Shown one piece after another: positions 1 through 6,614 of a stretch of DNA of 8,698 nt. The notes beneath the pieces are model-generated. The model was given only the letters and a program-made list of their open reading frames with translations, had not been told where the DNA came from and did no database searches. Origin of the DNA: Thermoplasmata archaeon (GTDB lineage: Archaea > Thermoplasmatota > Thermoplasmata > Lutacidiplasmatales > UBA184); assembly GCA_022749905.1 (NCBI GenBank), contig JAKIWU010000050.1, forward strand, positions 1 to 8,698, given 5' to 3'. Made by a program: the position numbers and the translations under genes. Each line of letters begins with the position of its first letter. Position 1 is the first letter of the stretch.

Positions 1-2079
1 CCGGGAATGGGCAAGACCGCCCTCGTAGCCCAGCATATCCGCCGCTTGAAACGGGGCCGCGTCCCGTTCTGGTTCACCATCCGGGCCGGATCGTCCCCTC
101 GGCACGTGTTGGCCGCCATCGCCCACGCTCTTTCCCCCCTCGGGGCCGCCCAGCTCGCCTACTACGCCGAGGTCCCCCGACCCCCTACCGCCCGGGAGGT
201 CGCGAGCCTCACGATCCGGGCGCTCGGCACCCACGGAATGCTTGGGGTCATCGACGACACCCACGTCGCCGGCCCGGACATGCGCGCGTTTCTCTCGGAA
301 TTCCTTGCGCTCATGGTCCGGGAGGAGAAGGGACTCTTCTTCCTCGTCGGGCAGGAGGGTCCGTTCCTCCCCCCGGGGGGACCCGAGGTGCACCGTCTCG
401 TCATCGGTGGGCTCGACCGCGCTTCCGCGCACGAGCTCACGGACCGTCACGGAGGGCTTGCCGATCGGTTCGAGAAGGTGTACCAATCGTCGCTCGGGAG
501 CCCCCTCGTGCTCCAGCTCGCCGTCCGGACCCCCGGGGTGGAGGCGACGCTGTTGGCGTTGCCTGACGCCGTCGTCGCGAGGATGCCGATGGCCGAGGTC
601 GTCGCGCTCCTTCCGGTCGGGCTCGCGAACGAGCCACTCCCCATCACGTTCCTGACCGAGATGGCCGGGATGTCGACCGAGCGTGTGGAGGAGCTCCGTC
701 GGATCGGCATCCTGCACCCCGCCCTCGAAGGTCGGGTGGAACTCCTGGAGACGATCCGAAAGGCCCTGTTCAGCCGGGCCGGCCCCGCCGATCTCGAGGC
801 CCACCGCCTCCTCGCCGCCTACTACGGCCGCAGCCACCGGCCGGAGTCGGTCCGAGAGCGGTTCGTCCACCTCGTCGCGGGCGAGAGCTGGCGGGCCGCC
901 TCCGAGCTCCTCACGCAAGACGACCGGAAGATCCTCGAGCTCGGCTACTCCGACGCGCTGCGGAGCGCGCTCAGCCGCCTCACGGTGGGGATGGCCGCGG
1001 GGCCGGCCCGGATTCGCGCCCTCCGGGTCCAGGCCGAACTCCTGCGGACCCACTCGGAGTTCGCGGAGGCGATCGTGCTCCTCCGCCGCGCGATCTCGGA
1101 TGCCGAGGGGGATCCGCGCGTCGCGGCCGAGTGCCTCCTGGTGATCGTCGAACTGAACCTGCGCCAGAAGCAGACCGCCCAGGCCGAGGCGACCTACGCC
1201 GAGGCGCGTCGGCTCGGGGCGTCGACGCGACGCCTGCGCCTGTACTTCCAGCTCACCGACGCTAGGATCGTCGAAGCTCGCGGAGACCTCGGGAACGCCC
1301 GGGAGCTCTACCAGGCGACGTTCGAAGGGGCTCGCAAGGCGCGCGTCGCGGATCTTTCGGTCGAGAGCCTGGCGGCGTGGTCGAGGGTAACGTCGCTCGG
1401 AGGCTACGAAGAGGAGGCGCTCAGGATCGTGGAAGAGGGGCTCCCCCAGGCCAGGCTCTCCGGACGGACGGACCTCGTGTTCAACCTGCTCCTCGTCCGG
1501 GCGAGGGCGTACCAAGAGACGGGGAAGCGGGATCTTGCCGAGATCGAGATGCGCAAGTTGCGATCGGAAACCGAGTCGCTCGGACATCTGACCCAGCTCA
1601 TGTACACCCTGAGCGGGCTCGCTGCGATGACCGTAGAGTCCGGGAAGTGGGACGAGGTCGCGGACTTCGCTCGCCAGGCCTCCGTGCTCGCGGAACGCCT
1701 CGGGAACGAGACCGTCTTCGGGTACACTCTTGCGATCTTGGCAACGGGGGAGCTGCGGAGCGGGCAGGTCGAAAGCGCCCGCGGTCACGCGGAACGCTCG
1801 GTCGAGGTGCTGAGCCGGCTCGGGCCGAGCGACTCGCTCGTCCTCGCGCTCTCCTACCTCGCGGAGACTTACCTCTTCCAACAGGAGGGAAAGCTCGCGA
1901 AGTCGGCCTACGATCGGGCGGTCGGCCTCGCGGGCTCGATGGGGATGACGCTGTGGATCCAACGAATCGAAGGGGAGCTCAAGGGCAAGATCGATGCCCT
2001 CCTCGAGGGGGGGTCGGGCAACTCGGCCTCACCGGCTTCGCAGCTCGCGTCACCGGCCGAGTCGCAGGGAGGGGCCTAA
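1..2079 (+). CDS. STAND/AAA-type ATPase with TPR-like repeats, 5'-truncated
   Basis: The reading frame is open from base 1 and begins P-G-M-G-K-T, the end of a Walker A P-loop. The ATG at 7 is therefore internal and the true N-terminus lies outside the window; 692 codons are visible. Numbering from the ATG at 7, a Walker B strand (LGVIDD, about 79-84) is followed by a sensor-like strand (FFLVG, 111-115). Next come LVIGGLDRASAHEL (131-144), typical of the end of a STAND NTPase core, and a winged-helix-like stretch (about 195-257). From about 330 to 660 there are repeated helix pairs rich in Ala/Leu/Glu/Arg of TPR character. The tail (668-690) is a Gly/Ser/Ala/Pro low-complexity stretch. STAND proteins are ATP-driven signalling switches; the ligand and output are not visible here. 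Architecture supports the class strongly, not a specific function. The stop sits in the loop of a hairpin (2067-2089). Confidence 0.85.
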   Translation, partial: PGMGKTALVAQHIRRLKRGRVPFWFTIRAGSSPRHVLAAIAHALSPLGAAQLAYYAEVPRPPTAREVASLTIRALGTHGMLGVIDDTHVAGPDMRAFLSEFLALMVREEKGLFFLVGQEGPFLPPGGPEVHRLVIGGLDRASAHELTDRHGGLADRFEKVYQSSLGSPLVLQLAVRTPGVEATLLALPDAVVARMPMAEVVALLPVGLANEPLPITFLTEMAGMSTERVEELRRIGILHPALEGRVELLETIRKALFSRAGPADLEAHRLLAAYYGRSHRPESVRERFVHLVAGESWRAASELLTQDDRKILELGYSDALRSALSRLTVGMAAGPARIRALRVQAELLRTHSEFAEAIVLLRRAISDAEGDPRVAAECLLVIVELNLRQKQTAQAEATYAEARRLGASTRRLRLYFQLTDARIVEARGDLGNARELYQATFEGARKARVADLSVESLAAWSRVTSLGGYEEEALRIVEEGLPQARLSGRTDLVFNLLLVRARAYQETGKRDLAEIEMRKLRSETESLGHLTQLMYTLSGLAAMTVESGKWDEVADFARQASVLAERLGNETVFGYTLAILATGELRSGQVESARGHAERSVEVLSRLGPSDSLVLALSYLAETYLFQQEGKLAKSAYDRAVGLAGSMGMTLWIQRIEGELKGKIDALLEGGSGNSASPASQLASPAESQGGA

Positions 2080-2089
2080 CGCCCCTCCC
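2067..2089 (+). terminator. Hairpin enclosing the stop codon of the first ATPase gene
   Basis: The arms GGGAGGGGC (2067-2075) and GCCCCTCCC (2081-2089) are perfectly complementary over 9 bp, with a 5-nt loop CTAAC that contains the TAA stop at 2077-2079. No T-tract follows, so intrinsic termination is not demonstrated. It could instead stabilise the mRNA 3' end. Confidence 0.4.
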
Positions 2090-2209
2090 CGATCAAAAGG
2101 GTTCTACAGCTGGTCGCGCGGGAGCGGGGGAAGAACTGGGAGCCACATCGGTTGGTCACCTCCAAGGTGCCCCGCCGCAAGAGGCTATTTGAAAGTTCCG
2201 AAACCGTGT

Positions 2210-2248
2210 CGTATATCCGGTGCGTCTAAAACAACGCGCACTTATACG
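2210..2248. repeat. Nested inverted repeat in the AT-rich island
   Basis: The outer arms are CGTATA (2210-2215) and TATACG (2243-2248). The inner arms are GTGCG (2220-2224) and CGCAC (2237-2241), with a 12-nt A-rich loop. The internal loop is asymmetric (4 nt against 1 nt). As RNA this folds into an 11-bp interrupted hairpin; as DNA it could be an imperfect operator. The pairing is visible directly; the role is unknown. Confidence 0.5.
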
Positions 2249-2263
2249 GGTAAATACGCATCA

Positions 2264-2269
2264 ATATAA
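2264..2269 (+). promoter_or_regulatory. TATA-like box in the spacer
   Basis: ATATAA lies within the AT-rich island, directly downstream of the nested dyad. By the usual archaeal spacing of about 25 nt, transcription on the plus strand would begin near 2290-2297, just before the hairpin at 2319-2340. No convincing coding frame follows at that distance, so any transcript would be noncoding. The box is short and the call is tentative. Confidence 0.25.
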
Positions 2270-2318
2270 GATTTCTAATAGACCGACGACGGCGGTGCCC
2301 GCGAGCTTAAGCCCCCGG

Positions 2319-2340
2319 CCGTCGCGCGCGCGTGCGACGG
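2319..2340 (+). other. GC-rich hairpin in the spacer
   Basis: The arms CCGTCGC (2319-2325) and GCGACGG (2334-2340) pair perfectly. With one G-U pair and one further G-C pair the stem can extend to 9 bp around a 4-nt loop. A second, smaller hairpin lies downstream (GCGCGG 2393-2398 with CCGCGC 2404-2409). These could be parts of a structured RNA or of untranslated tails. Confidence 0.4.
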
Positions 2341-2492
2341 GACGCCAAGGTGCGGAGTCACACGGGGGTATGAGATTTTCCCGCTATCACGTGCGCGGAA
2401 TCCCCGCGCCCGGTCGACGGTGGAGCTCGCCATGGTGTGCCACAGCACGGAGTCTCGGACTTTGCACCAATGCGGACCACTCCCGGATCGTG

Positions 2493-2516
2493 CCGGGGCG
2501 CTGCTAGCGCCGCCGG
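2493..2516 (-). terminator. Hairpin overlapping the stop codon of the DHS-family gene
   Basis: GGCGCT (2497-2502) pairs with AGCGCC (2506-2511) around a 3-nt loop. The stem extends through CCGG (2493-2496) and CCGG (2513-2516) with one bulged base at 2512. The TAG stop of the minus-strand gene (2506-2504) falls in the loop and arm. There is no T-rich tail, so termination is only a possibility. Confidence 0.35.
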
Positions 2517-3601
2517 GCCGCAGAACCGCGCGTTCGGGAGCCCGATTCGGTCCGAATCTTAACCTCGTCGCCCGACCAATCGAACGCCAACCTTCGACGA
2601 GGCTGCCACACGCGTCGACGGTCCCACAGGGCGCCGACCAGGAGCGGGAGTCCGATGGACGCGTCCACATGCGCCATCGCCCGACGGGCGCTTGGTGAGA
2701 TCTTCCCCCACGACTGGGCTTCGTCGAGTGTGCTCCCGGAGAGACCACCCCAATGCGGTACATCGGTCGTGATTTGGAGTGCGTAGTAGTGTCCCTCCCC
2801 TTCGCGTCCGAAGGCGTAGTTCGCCATCACGATCCCATCGTTGATCCAGTTCTTCGGGGTGCCGCCGCCGACGTAAATCACCGCGGTCCTCGGGGAATGG
2901 GATAGGATCTGGACGAGCTCGTAGTTGTCGCGCACCGCGTCGAGGATGAACCTCGGGCGTCCGCGATTGCGCTGGTAATGGAGGGTGAGACCGATACCGA
3001 TCGAGCTGTCGATGAGCGCGGGTGAGAAGACCGGGACCCCGCGTCGCGCCGCGGTCGCAAGGATCGAATGCGGGTCCCGGAACTTCCTGCCGAGGAAGGC
3101 CAGGTACTCCCGAGAGGACGCCGGTCGCGGCGGGAACTCGTCGGTGATGGCGCCGATCGCCCGATCCGCATCCTCGAACCGGAGCTCGTCGACGTAGGTG
3201 TCGTAGATGCGGTCGAGGTAGAGCGAGCGCAGACGCACGTCGTCCGCGTTCGGTGTTCCGATCCAGTGCTGGCCCCCGAGCCCTTGGTAGAGGTCTTGGT
3301 AGAGCACGGCGCCCGTCGAGACCACGACATCGACAAGGCCCCAATCGACCAAGTCGCGGATCACCTCACGAAGACCGGCCGCGATCAGGGGTCCGGCGAG
3401 CCCGAGCAGGATCGTGGGTCGCTTCCGATCGGTGAGAGCGTTCTCCCAGACCTCGAGACAGCGACCGAGGTTCCGGGCCTGGATCGACGTGGTGCGGAAC
3501 GCCGTGAGGAGATCCCCCGAACCGTGGATCCGGGTCACGTCGATCGGCTGGACCTTCTCGCGAAGGATCGAGGCGCGCGCCGCGGCGACCGATTTGCGCA
3601 T
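2504..3601 (-). CDS. Deoxyhypusine synthase-family protein
   Basis: The predicted protein has 365 residues. Deoxyhypusine synthase moves the aminobutyl group of spermidine, using NAD, onto a lysine of translation factor aIF5A. Family landmarks are STGA (95-98), RIYDT near 131-135, FSPALIDSSIG (192-202), GGGTPKNW (245-252), LSGST (287-291) and SWGKI (297-301). K300 in SWGKI matches the lysine that forms the covalent enzyme intermediate. The frame could start at an ATG at 3712, but the ATG at 3601 is preferred. It leaves a family-like N-terminus (VQPIDVTRI) and lies 25 nt downstream of a TATA-like box, giving a leaderless message. The motif around GGGTPKNW differs from the KHH/KHAI form I recall for canonical archaeal and eukaryotic enzymes and resembles DHS-like proteins, so the acceptor may not be aIF5A. 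A basic tail of about 35 residues follows the conserved core. Family assignment is strong; substrate is uncertain. Confidence 0.92.
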   Translation of the reverse strand: MRKSVAAARASILREKVQPIDVTRIHGSGDLLTAFRTTSIQARNLGRCLEVWENALTDRKRPTILLGLAGPLIAAGLREVIRDLVDWGLVDVVVSTGAVLYQDLYQGLGGQHWIGTPNADDVRLRSLYLDRIYDTYVDELRFEDADRAIGAITDEFPPRPASSREYLAFLGRKFRDPHSILATAARRGVPVFSPALIDSSIGIGLTLHYQRNRGRPRFILDAVRDNYELVQILSHSPRTAVIYVGGGTPKNWINDGIVMANYAFGREGEGHYYALQITTDVPHWGGLSGSTLDEAQSWGKISPSARRAMAHVDASIGLPLLVGALWDRRRVWQPRRRLAFDWSGDEVKIRTESGSRTRGSAARRR

Positions 3602-3620
3602 CCGGCGGCCCACCGAGGTC

Positions 3621-3632
3621 TTCAATAATAAG
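3621..3632 (-). promoter_or_regulatory. TATA-like box of the DHS-family gene
   Basis: On the minus strand this reads CTTATTATTGAA, an isolated AT-rich block in GC-rich DNA centred about 25 nt upstream of the ATG at 3601. That spacing places the transcription start at or next to the start codon, as in leaderless archaeal genes. It is the main reason for choosing the 3601 start. Confidence 0.55.
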
Positions 3633-3634
3633 CT

Positions 3635-3694
3635 CCCCACCGCCGGAGGGTCGGCCCGAGTCACCGCAAGGGGCGGTGGGGCCAGGCCCCCCAC
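3635..3694. repeat. Two competing inverted repeats in the divergent spacer
   Basis: CCCCACCGCC (3635-3644) and GGCGGTGGGG (3672-3681) form a perfect 10-bp inverted repeat with a 27-nt loop. The right arm can instead pair downstream: GTGGGG (3676-3681) with CCCCAC (3689-3694) around a 7-nt loop. The two structures cannot coexist. They lie upstream of the ATPase gene at 3719 and upstream of the TATA-like box of the DHS-family gene. They could form a leader structure for the plus-strand gene, a protein-binding operator, or be an accident of GC-rich sequence. Confidence 0.45.
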
Positions 3695-3718
3695 TTCGCC
3701 TCTGGGGTCCAAATCCTA

Positions 3719-5989
3719 ATGGCGCGGGGCGCTGCTTCCCCTTCCCTAATGGGACCTCTACCGCCGCCGGTGCTCCGCGGCATCGGGGCGGCGACCGAGG
3801 GGAGCGGTAGGACCGTTGCCATCGCCGGTCCCCCGCTTGCCGGGAAGAGCGAGCTCCTCTCGGCGATCAGGGAGGACCTCTCGTTGCGCCAGTGGCGCGC
3901 GATCGAGATCGTTGGGAGCTACCGAGACCGCGAGACGCCCTATGCAGCGCTCGCGGGGTTCGGGGCCCCGGCGAAACCCGACACGGCCGCTCCCGAAGGG
4001 CGAGACGGAACCTCCGCCGGTCCGGCCGCCTGGCCTTGGGCGCCTCTTGCTACGCCCCCCACCCCGGCGGGGGACGACTCGCGCCGACGCCGCCGTGGTG
4101 GTTCGGATCGCACAAGCCTCCTGAACCCCCCCTCGCACCGTCGGGGCGGACGCGTTGTCACGGGCCCGGACGTCCACGCGGAGGTCCTTCGGACGCTCTC
4201 GGAAGTGCCGATCCACCCGGTGGCGCTGTTCATCGAGGACGCGGCCCTGCTCGATCCGGAGAGCCGCGAGTCGATCCTCTACCTCTCGGAGCGCGTGCGC
4301 TACCGCCCGATCCTGCTGGTGGCGGCGCTCGATGTCTCGCTCCCGGCGTTCGGCGCCTGGGAGGAGCGCCTTCTGCGGCGTGGCGATGTGGAATGGGTCC
4401 GGTTCGAGCACGCGAAGCCCGACCCCCGCGAAGCGGATCGATTCCGCGAGACGTTCGTCCGCCTCCCGTCCGCCACCCGGGAAGTGCTGATCGTCACCGC
4501 GATCCTCGGGGGGAGCGCCGGCGAGGTCCGACTTTCTCGGGTGAGCAAGCTCGGCCTCCCCGAGCTCGCAGAGGCGCTCGCGCCGGCGGTCGCCGAGAAC
4601 ATCGTGCGTGTCGGGGACGGACGCGTGACGATCGCCCACGCGGGCTGGATCGAGATCCTACCCGGGTTTGCCACCGAGTCGAAGCGGCGCGAGGTCCATC
4701 GCGAGATCGGCGAGGCTCTCTCCGCGCTCCAACCGGAGCCGGATCTCAAAGGGGCTCTCGAGCTCGCCCGGCACTTCTACGAGGCGTCCCCCGATTCGGA
4801 AGCGCTCCGGCATCTGACCGAGAGCGCCGAGCTCGCGGAACGGATCGGCGCCTTCGATACCGCGGAGGAGCTCATCTCGAAGGCGCTGCGCTGCCTCCCG
4901 AAGGTCCCGGCTGCCGAGCGACCCTCCACGGGCGCGGAGCTCCATCTGTTCCGGGCCCGGGCCCTCGCCTTCTCGGGGCGGATCGACGAGTTCGAGGAGG
5001 AGGTACGGGAAGGGATCCTGACGGCCCTCGACACGTCGGTGGAGCCCGAGCGTTCCGAGGAGCTCGTCGAGGCAATTGTGCCCGCCGTGCGAACGGTGGG
5101 TCCGAGGCTCTCGCTCTCCGTCCTCCTGAACGAGCTCATCGTGCAGTGCGCGGAGACCGAAGCTCGTGGAGCGGAGGTGCTCCTTCAGGCGGTGGCCTCC
5201 GAGCTCGAGTTCGAGCGTGGTCGCTACGATATCGCGCTCTCCGAGGCCGAGCGCGCCTCGCTCTTCGCCCACGAGCTCGAGCCTACGAGCGCCAAGCATG
5301 CGAAGGCCATCGTCGAGGCGCTCCGCTTCGCGACGGAGGGGCCCACCGAACCCGAAGCCTCCGAAGGGTTCCGTGTCCCCGGCGCCCCCGTTTTTGGGCG
5401 CCCGGGCGGGTACGGACTCGGGCCCATCGCCGACGAGCTTCAGCTTCGGCTCATGGGCCGGCGCCTCGCCCCCGCGGAAACGCTCCGCGCGCATCAGACC
5501 GCGGCGCCCGCGCTCCGTCGGATGCGCGCGCCCACGCGCGAGCTCTATCACCTCCTCGACCTCGGCGAGATGCTGCTCGACGCGGGGGAGGGGGGCAAGG
5601 CCAAACCTCCCGTCCTACGGGCGCGCGAGATCGTCGACTCCCTCCACCTGATCCCCCCGTCCCCCCCCTTGCTCCGCCTCTGGCTCCTCGAGGGCCGTCT
5701 TGCCGCGTTCGAGCACCGAACCGAATCCGCTCGGGACATCTGGGGCGCCATGGCCGCGCGACCCTCGCCCTCGTCCCTCCCGCCGTACGAAGCCGAGGCC
5801 CACGTGCGGCTCGCGCTCCTCGAGCTCGCAGAGGGAAAGCCCGCCGGCGCACGACCCCTGCTCGACCGTCTCGAGGCGCCGGACTTCGAGGGGAGGTTCC
5901 CCCGCGAATGGAACACCTCGATCGTCGATCTCGCCGTGCTCGCAGAAGCGGCGCGCGAAGGGTCCGGCGCGCTCCCGACCCACACCTAG
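3719..5989 (+). CDS. AAA/STAND-type ATPase with helical (TPR-like) repeats
   Basis: The protein has 756 residues from the first ATG; a second ATG at codon 11 (3749) is an alternative start. Walker A is GPPLAGKS (37-44). RDRETPYAAL (70-79) is the segment that usually follows the P-loop in AAA_16-like ATPases. Walker B is VALFIED (168-174), followed by a sensor strand ILLVAAL (198-204). Between Walker A and B lies a Pro/Ala/Arg-rich, probably disordered insert (about 82-147) with an RRRRR run near 122-126. A helical middle domain (245-340) leads into Ala/Leu/Glu-rich helix pairs of TPR type (about 345-745). There is no signal peptide or membrane segment, so it is likely cytosolic. The architecture resembles the ATPase at 1-2079, with little obvious sequence identity. 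Such proteins act as ATP-dependent regulators or scaffolds; no ligand or output domain is recognisable. A longer overlapping frame (3892-6336) lacks these motifs. The gene ends 4 bp before the stop of the convergent transporter gene. Confidence 0.87.
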   Translation: MARGAASPSLMGPLPPPVLRGIGAATEGSGRTVAIAGPPLAGKSELLSAIREDLSLRQWRAIEIVGSYRDRETPYAALAGFGAPAKPDTAAPEGRDGTSAGPAAWPWAPLATPPTPAGDDSRRRRRGGSDRTSLLNPPSHRRGGRVVTGPDVHAEVLRTLSEVPIHPVALFIEDAALLDPESRESILYLSERVRYRPILLVAALDVSLPAFGAWEERLLRRGDVEWVRFEHAKPDPREADRFRETFVRLPSATREVLIVTAILGGSAGEVRLSRVSKLGLPELAEALAPAVAENIVRVGDGRVTIAHAGWIEILPGFATESKRREVHREIGEALSALQPEPDLKGALELARHFYEASPDSEALRHLTESAELAERIGAFDTAEELISKALRCLPKVPAAERPSTGAELHLFRARALAFSGRIDEFEEEVREGILTALDTSVEPERSEELVEAIVPAVRTVGPRLSLSVLLNELIVQCAETEARGAEVLLQAVASELEFERGRYDIALSEAERASLFAHELEPTSAKHAKAIVEALRFATEGPTEPEASEGFRVPGAPVFGRPGGYGLGPIADELQLRLMGRRLAPAETLRAHQTAAPALRRMRAPTRELYHLLDLGEMLLDAGEGGKAKPPVLRAREIVDSLHLIPPSPPLLRLWLLEGRLAAFEHRTESARDIWGAMAARPSPSSLPPYEAEAHVRLALLELAEGKPAGARPLLDRLEAPDFEGRFPREWNTSIVDLAVLAEAAREGSGALPTHT

Positions 5990-5996
5990 GCGCCTA
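5987..5996. repeat. Palindrome joining the stop codons of two convergent genes
   Basis: TAGGCGCCTA is a perfect 10-bp palindrome. Its left end is the TAG of the plus-strand ATPase gene and its right end, read on the other strand, is the TAG of the minus-strand transporter gene. Only 4 bp (5990-5993) separate the two coding regions, so neither gene has room for a separate terminator outside the other. A second inverted repeat lies just inside the transporter gene (CCGGGG 6005-6010 with CCCCGG 6018-6023). Confidence 0.6.
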
Positions 5997-6593
5997 CCCG
6001 AAGACCGGGGGAAGCAACCCCGGCTCGAGCGCGAAGAGGATCGTCAGCGCTCCCACGAGGAGCATGACGACGATGACCGCGCGATCCAGGACCTTCGGCG
6101 GAACCCGAGCGCCGAGCCAGCCGCCGAGGGAGGCAGTGACCGTCGCGACGGTCAGAAGCGCGGCGCTCCCACCGACGAACACGGCGAGCGGCTGGGCGAG
6201 GCTGCCGGCGAAGAGGACGATGACGATCATCGTCGCGTCGCCGAGCTCGAGGAGGAGGATCGTCGCGAACGCCGTCGCGAAGGCGGATCGCCCGGAAGGG
6301 AGCGGGCGCTCCTTGCCCTCGAAGAACCACAGGTAGCCGGCGTAGGCGAGGAGGAGGGCCCCCCCGCCGATCTGGAAGTAGCGGAACGATCCATGAAGGG
6401 CCACAAGGATCGTCGTGCCGACGATGACGGCGAGCGCCGAGGTGAGCACGAACGCCGCCGCGGCTCCGAGCCACGTCGGTCGGAACGGCTGGCGGGTCGC
6501 GAGCCCGATCACCGCGAACGTCGTCCGGTCGAAGAACTCGAGCAGGGCGACCACGCCGAAAACAAGGAGAAACGCCGCGAGGGGGGCGGTCAT
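5994..6593 (-). CDS. UPF0016/GDT1 (TMEM165)-family cation transporter
   Basis: This is a 199-residue, very hydrophobic protein with about six predicted membrane helices in two repeats of three, the size and layout of the UPF0016/GDT1/TMEM165 family. Members exchange Mn2+ or Ca2+ for protons using a repeated ExGD(K/R)(T/S) motif. Here the first copy is EFFDRT (19-24) and the second ELGDAT (116-121). Both acidic pairs are kept, but the first lacks Gly and the second has Ala in place of the basic residue. A charged loop between the halves (FEGKERPLPSGR, about 91-102) is also typical. The start ATG at 6593 is 21 nt downstream of the pyrI stop on the same strand, so it is probably the third gene of the pyrimidine operon. 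No clear ribosome-binding site precedes it. LysE-like or CadD-like exporters are the main alternatives, but the ELGD motif favours GDT1. Confidence 0.85.
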   Translation of the reverse strand: MTAPLAAFLLVFGVVALLEFFDRTTFAVIGLATRQPFRPTWLGAAAAFVLTSALAVIVGTTILVALHGSFRYFQIGGGALLLAYAGYLWFFEGKERPLPSGRSAFATAFATILLLELGDATMIVIVLFAGSLAQPLAVFVGGSAALLTVATVTASLGGWLGARVPPKVLDRAVIVVMLLVGALTILFALEPGLLPPVFG

Positions 6594-6614
6594 GGTGCGC
6601 GCGTCGCGGATGGC

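Larger units (their letters stand above)
2090..2503. other. Gene-free convergent spacer with AT-rich island
   Basis: This stretch lies between the stop of the first ATPase gene (+) and the stop of the DHS-family gene (-). The open frames crossing it (for example a GTG-started frame from about 2220) have no recognisable motif and read like out-of-frame GC-rich translation. Bases about 2185-2280 are strikingly AT-rich compared with the rest of the window. That island carries a long dyad (2210-2248) and a TATA-like ATATAA (2264-2269). Downstream of the island are GC-rich hairpins at 2319-2340 and 2393-2409. I found no tRNA-like T-loop, RNase P or SRP RNA signature motif. It may hold a small structured RNA or the 3' UTRs of the flanking genes. 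Confidence 0.5.

Noticed and set aside
2220..2507. A 95-codon GTG-started frame in the convergent spacer
   Set aside because: It has no recognisable motif, low-complexity GC-rich translation in its second half, and crosses the stop of the DHS-family gene.
3068..3628. A 186-codon plus-strand frame opposite the DHS-family gene
   Set aside because: It is antisense to a gene with clear family motifs and shows no domain of its own.
6005..6023. A 6-bp inverted repeat CCGGGG/CCCCGG just past the second ATPase stop
   Set aside because: It lies within the transporter coding region, has no T-tract, and short GC-rich repeats are expected by chance here.
3892..6336. An 814-codon plus-strand open frame, longer than the ATPase frame it overlaps
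   Set aside because: It lacks P-loop and Walker B motifs, is extremely Arg/Pro/Gly-rich, and runs through the convergent transporter gene. It is a GC-rich shadow frame.
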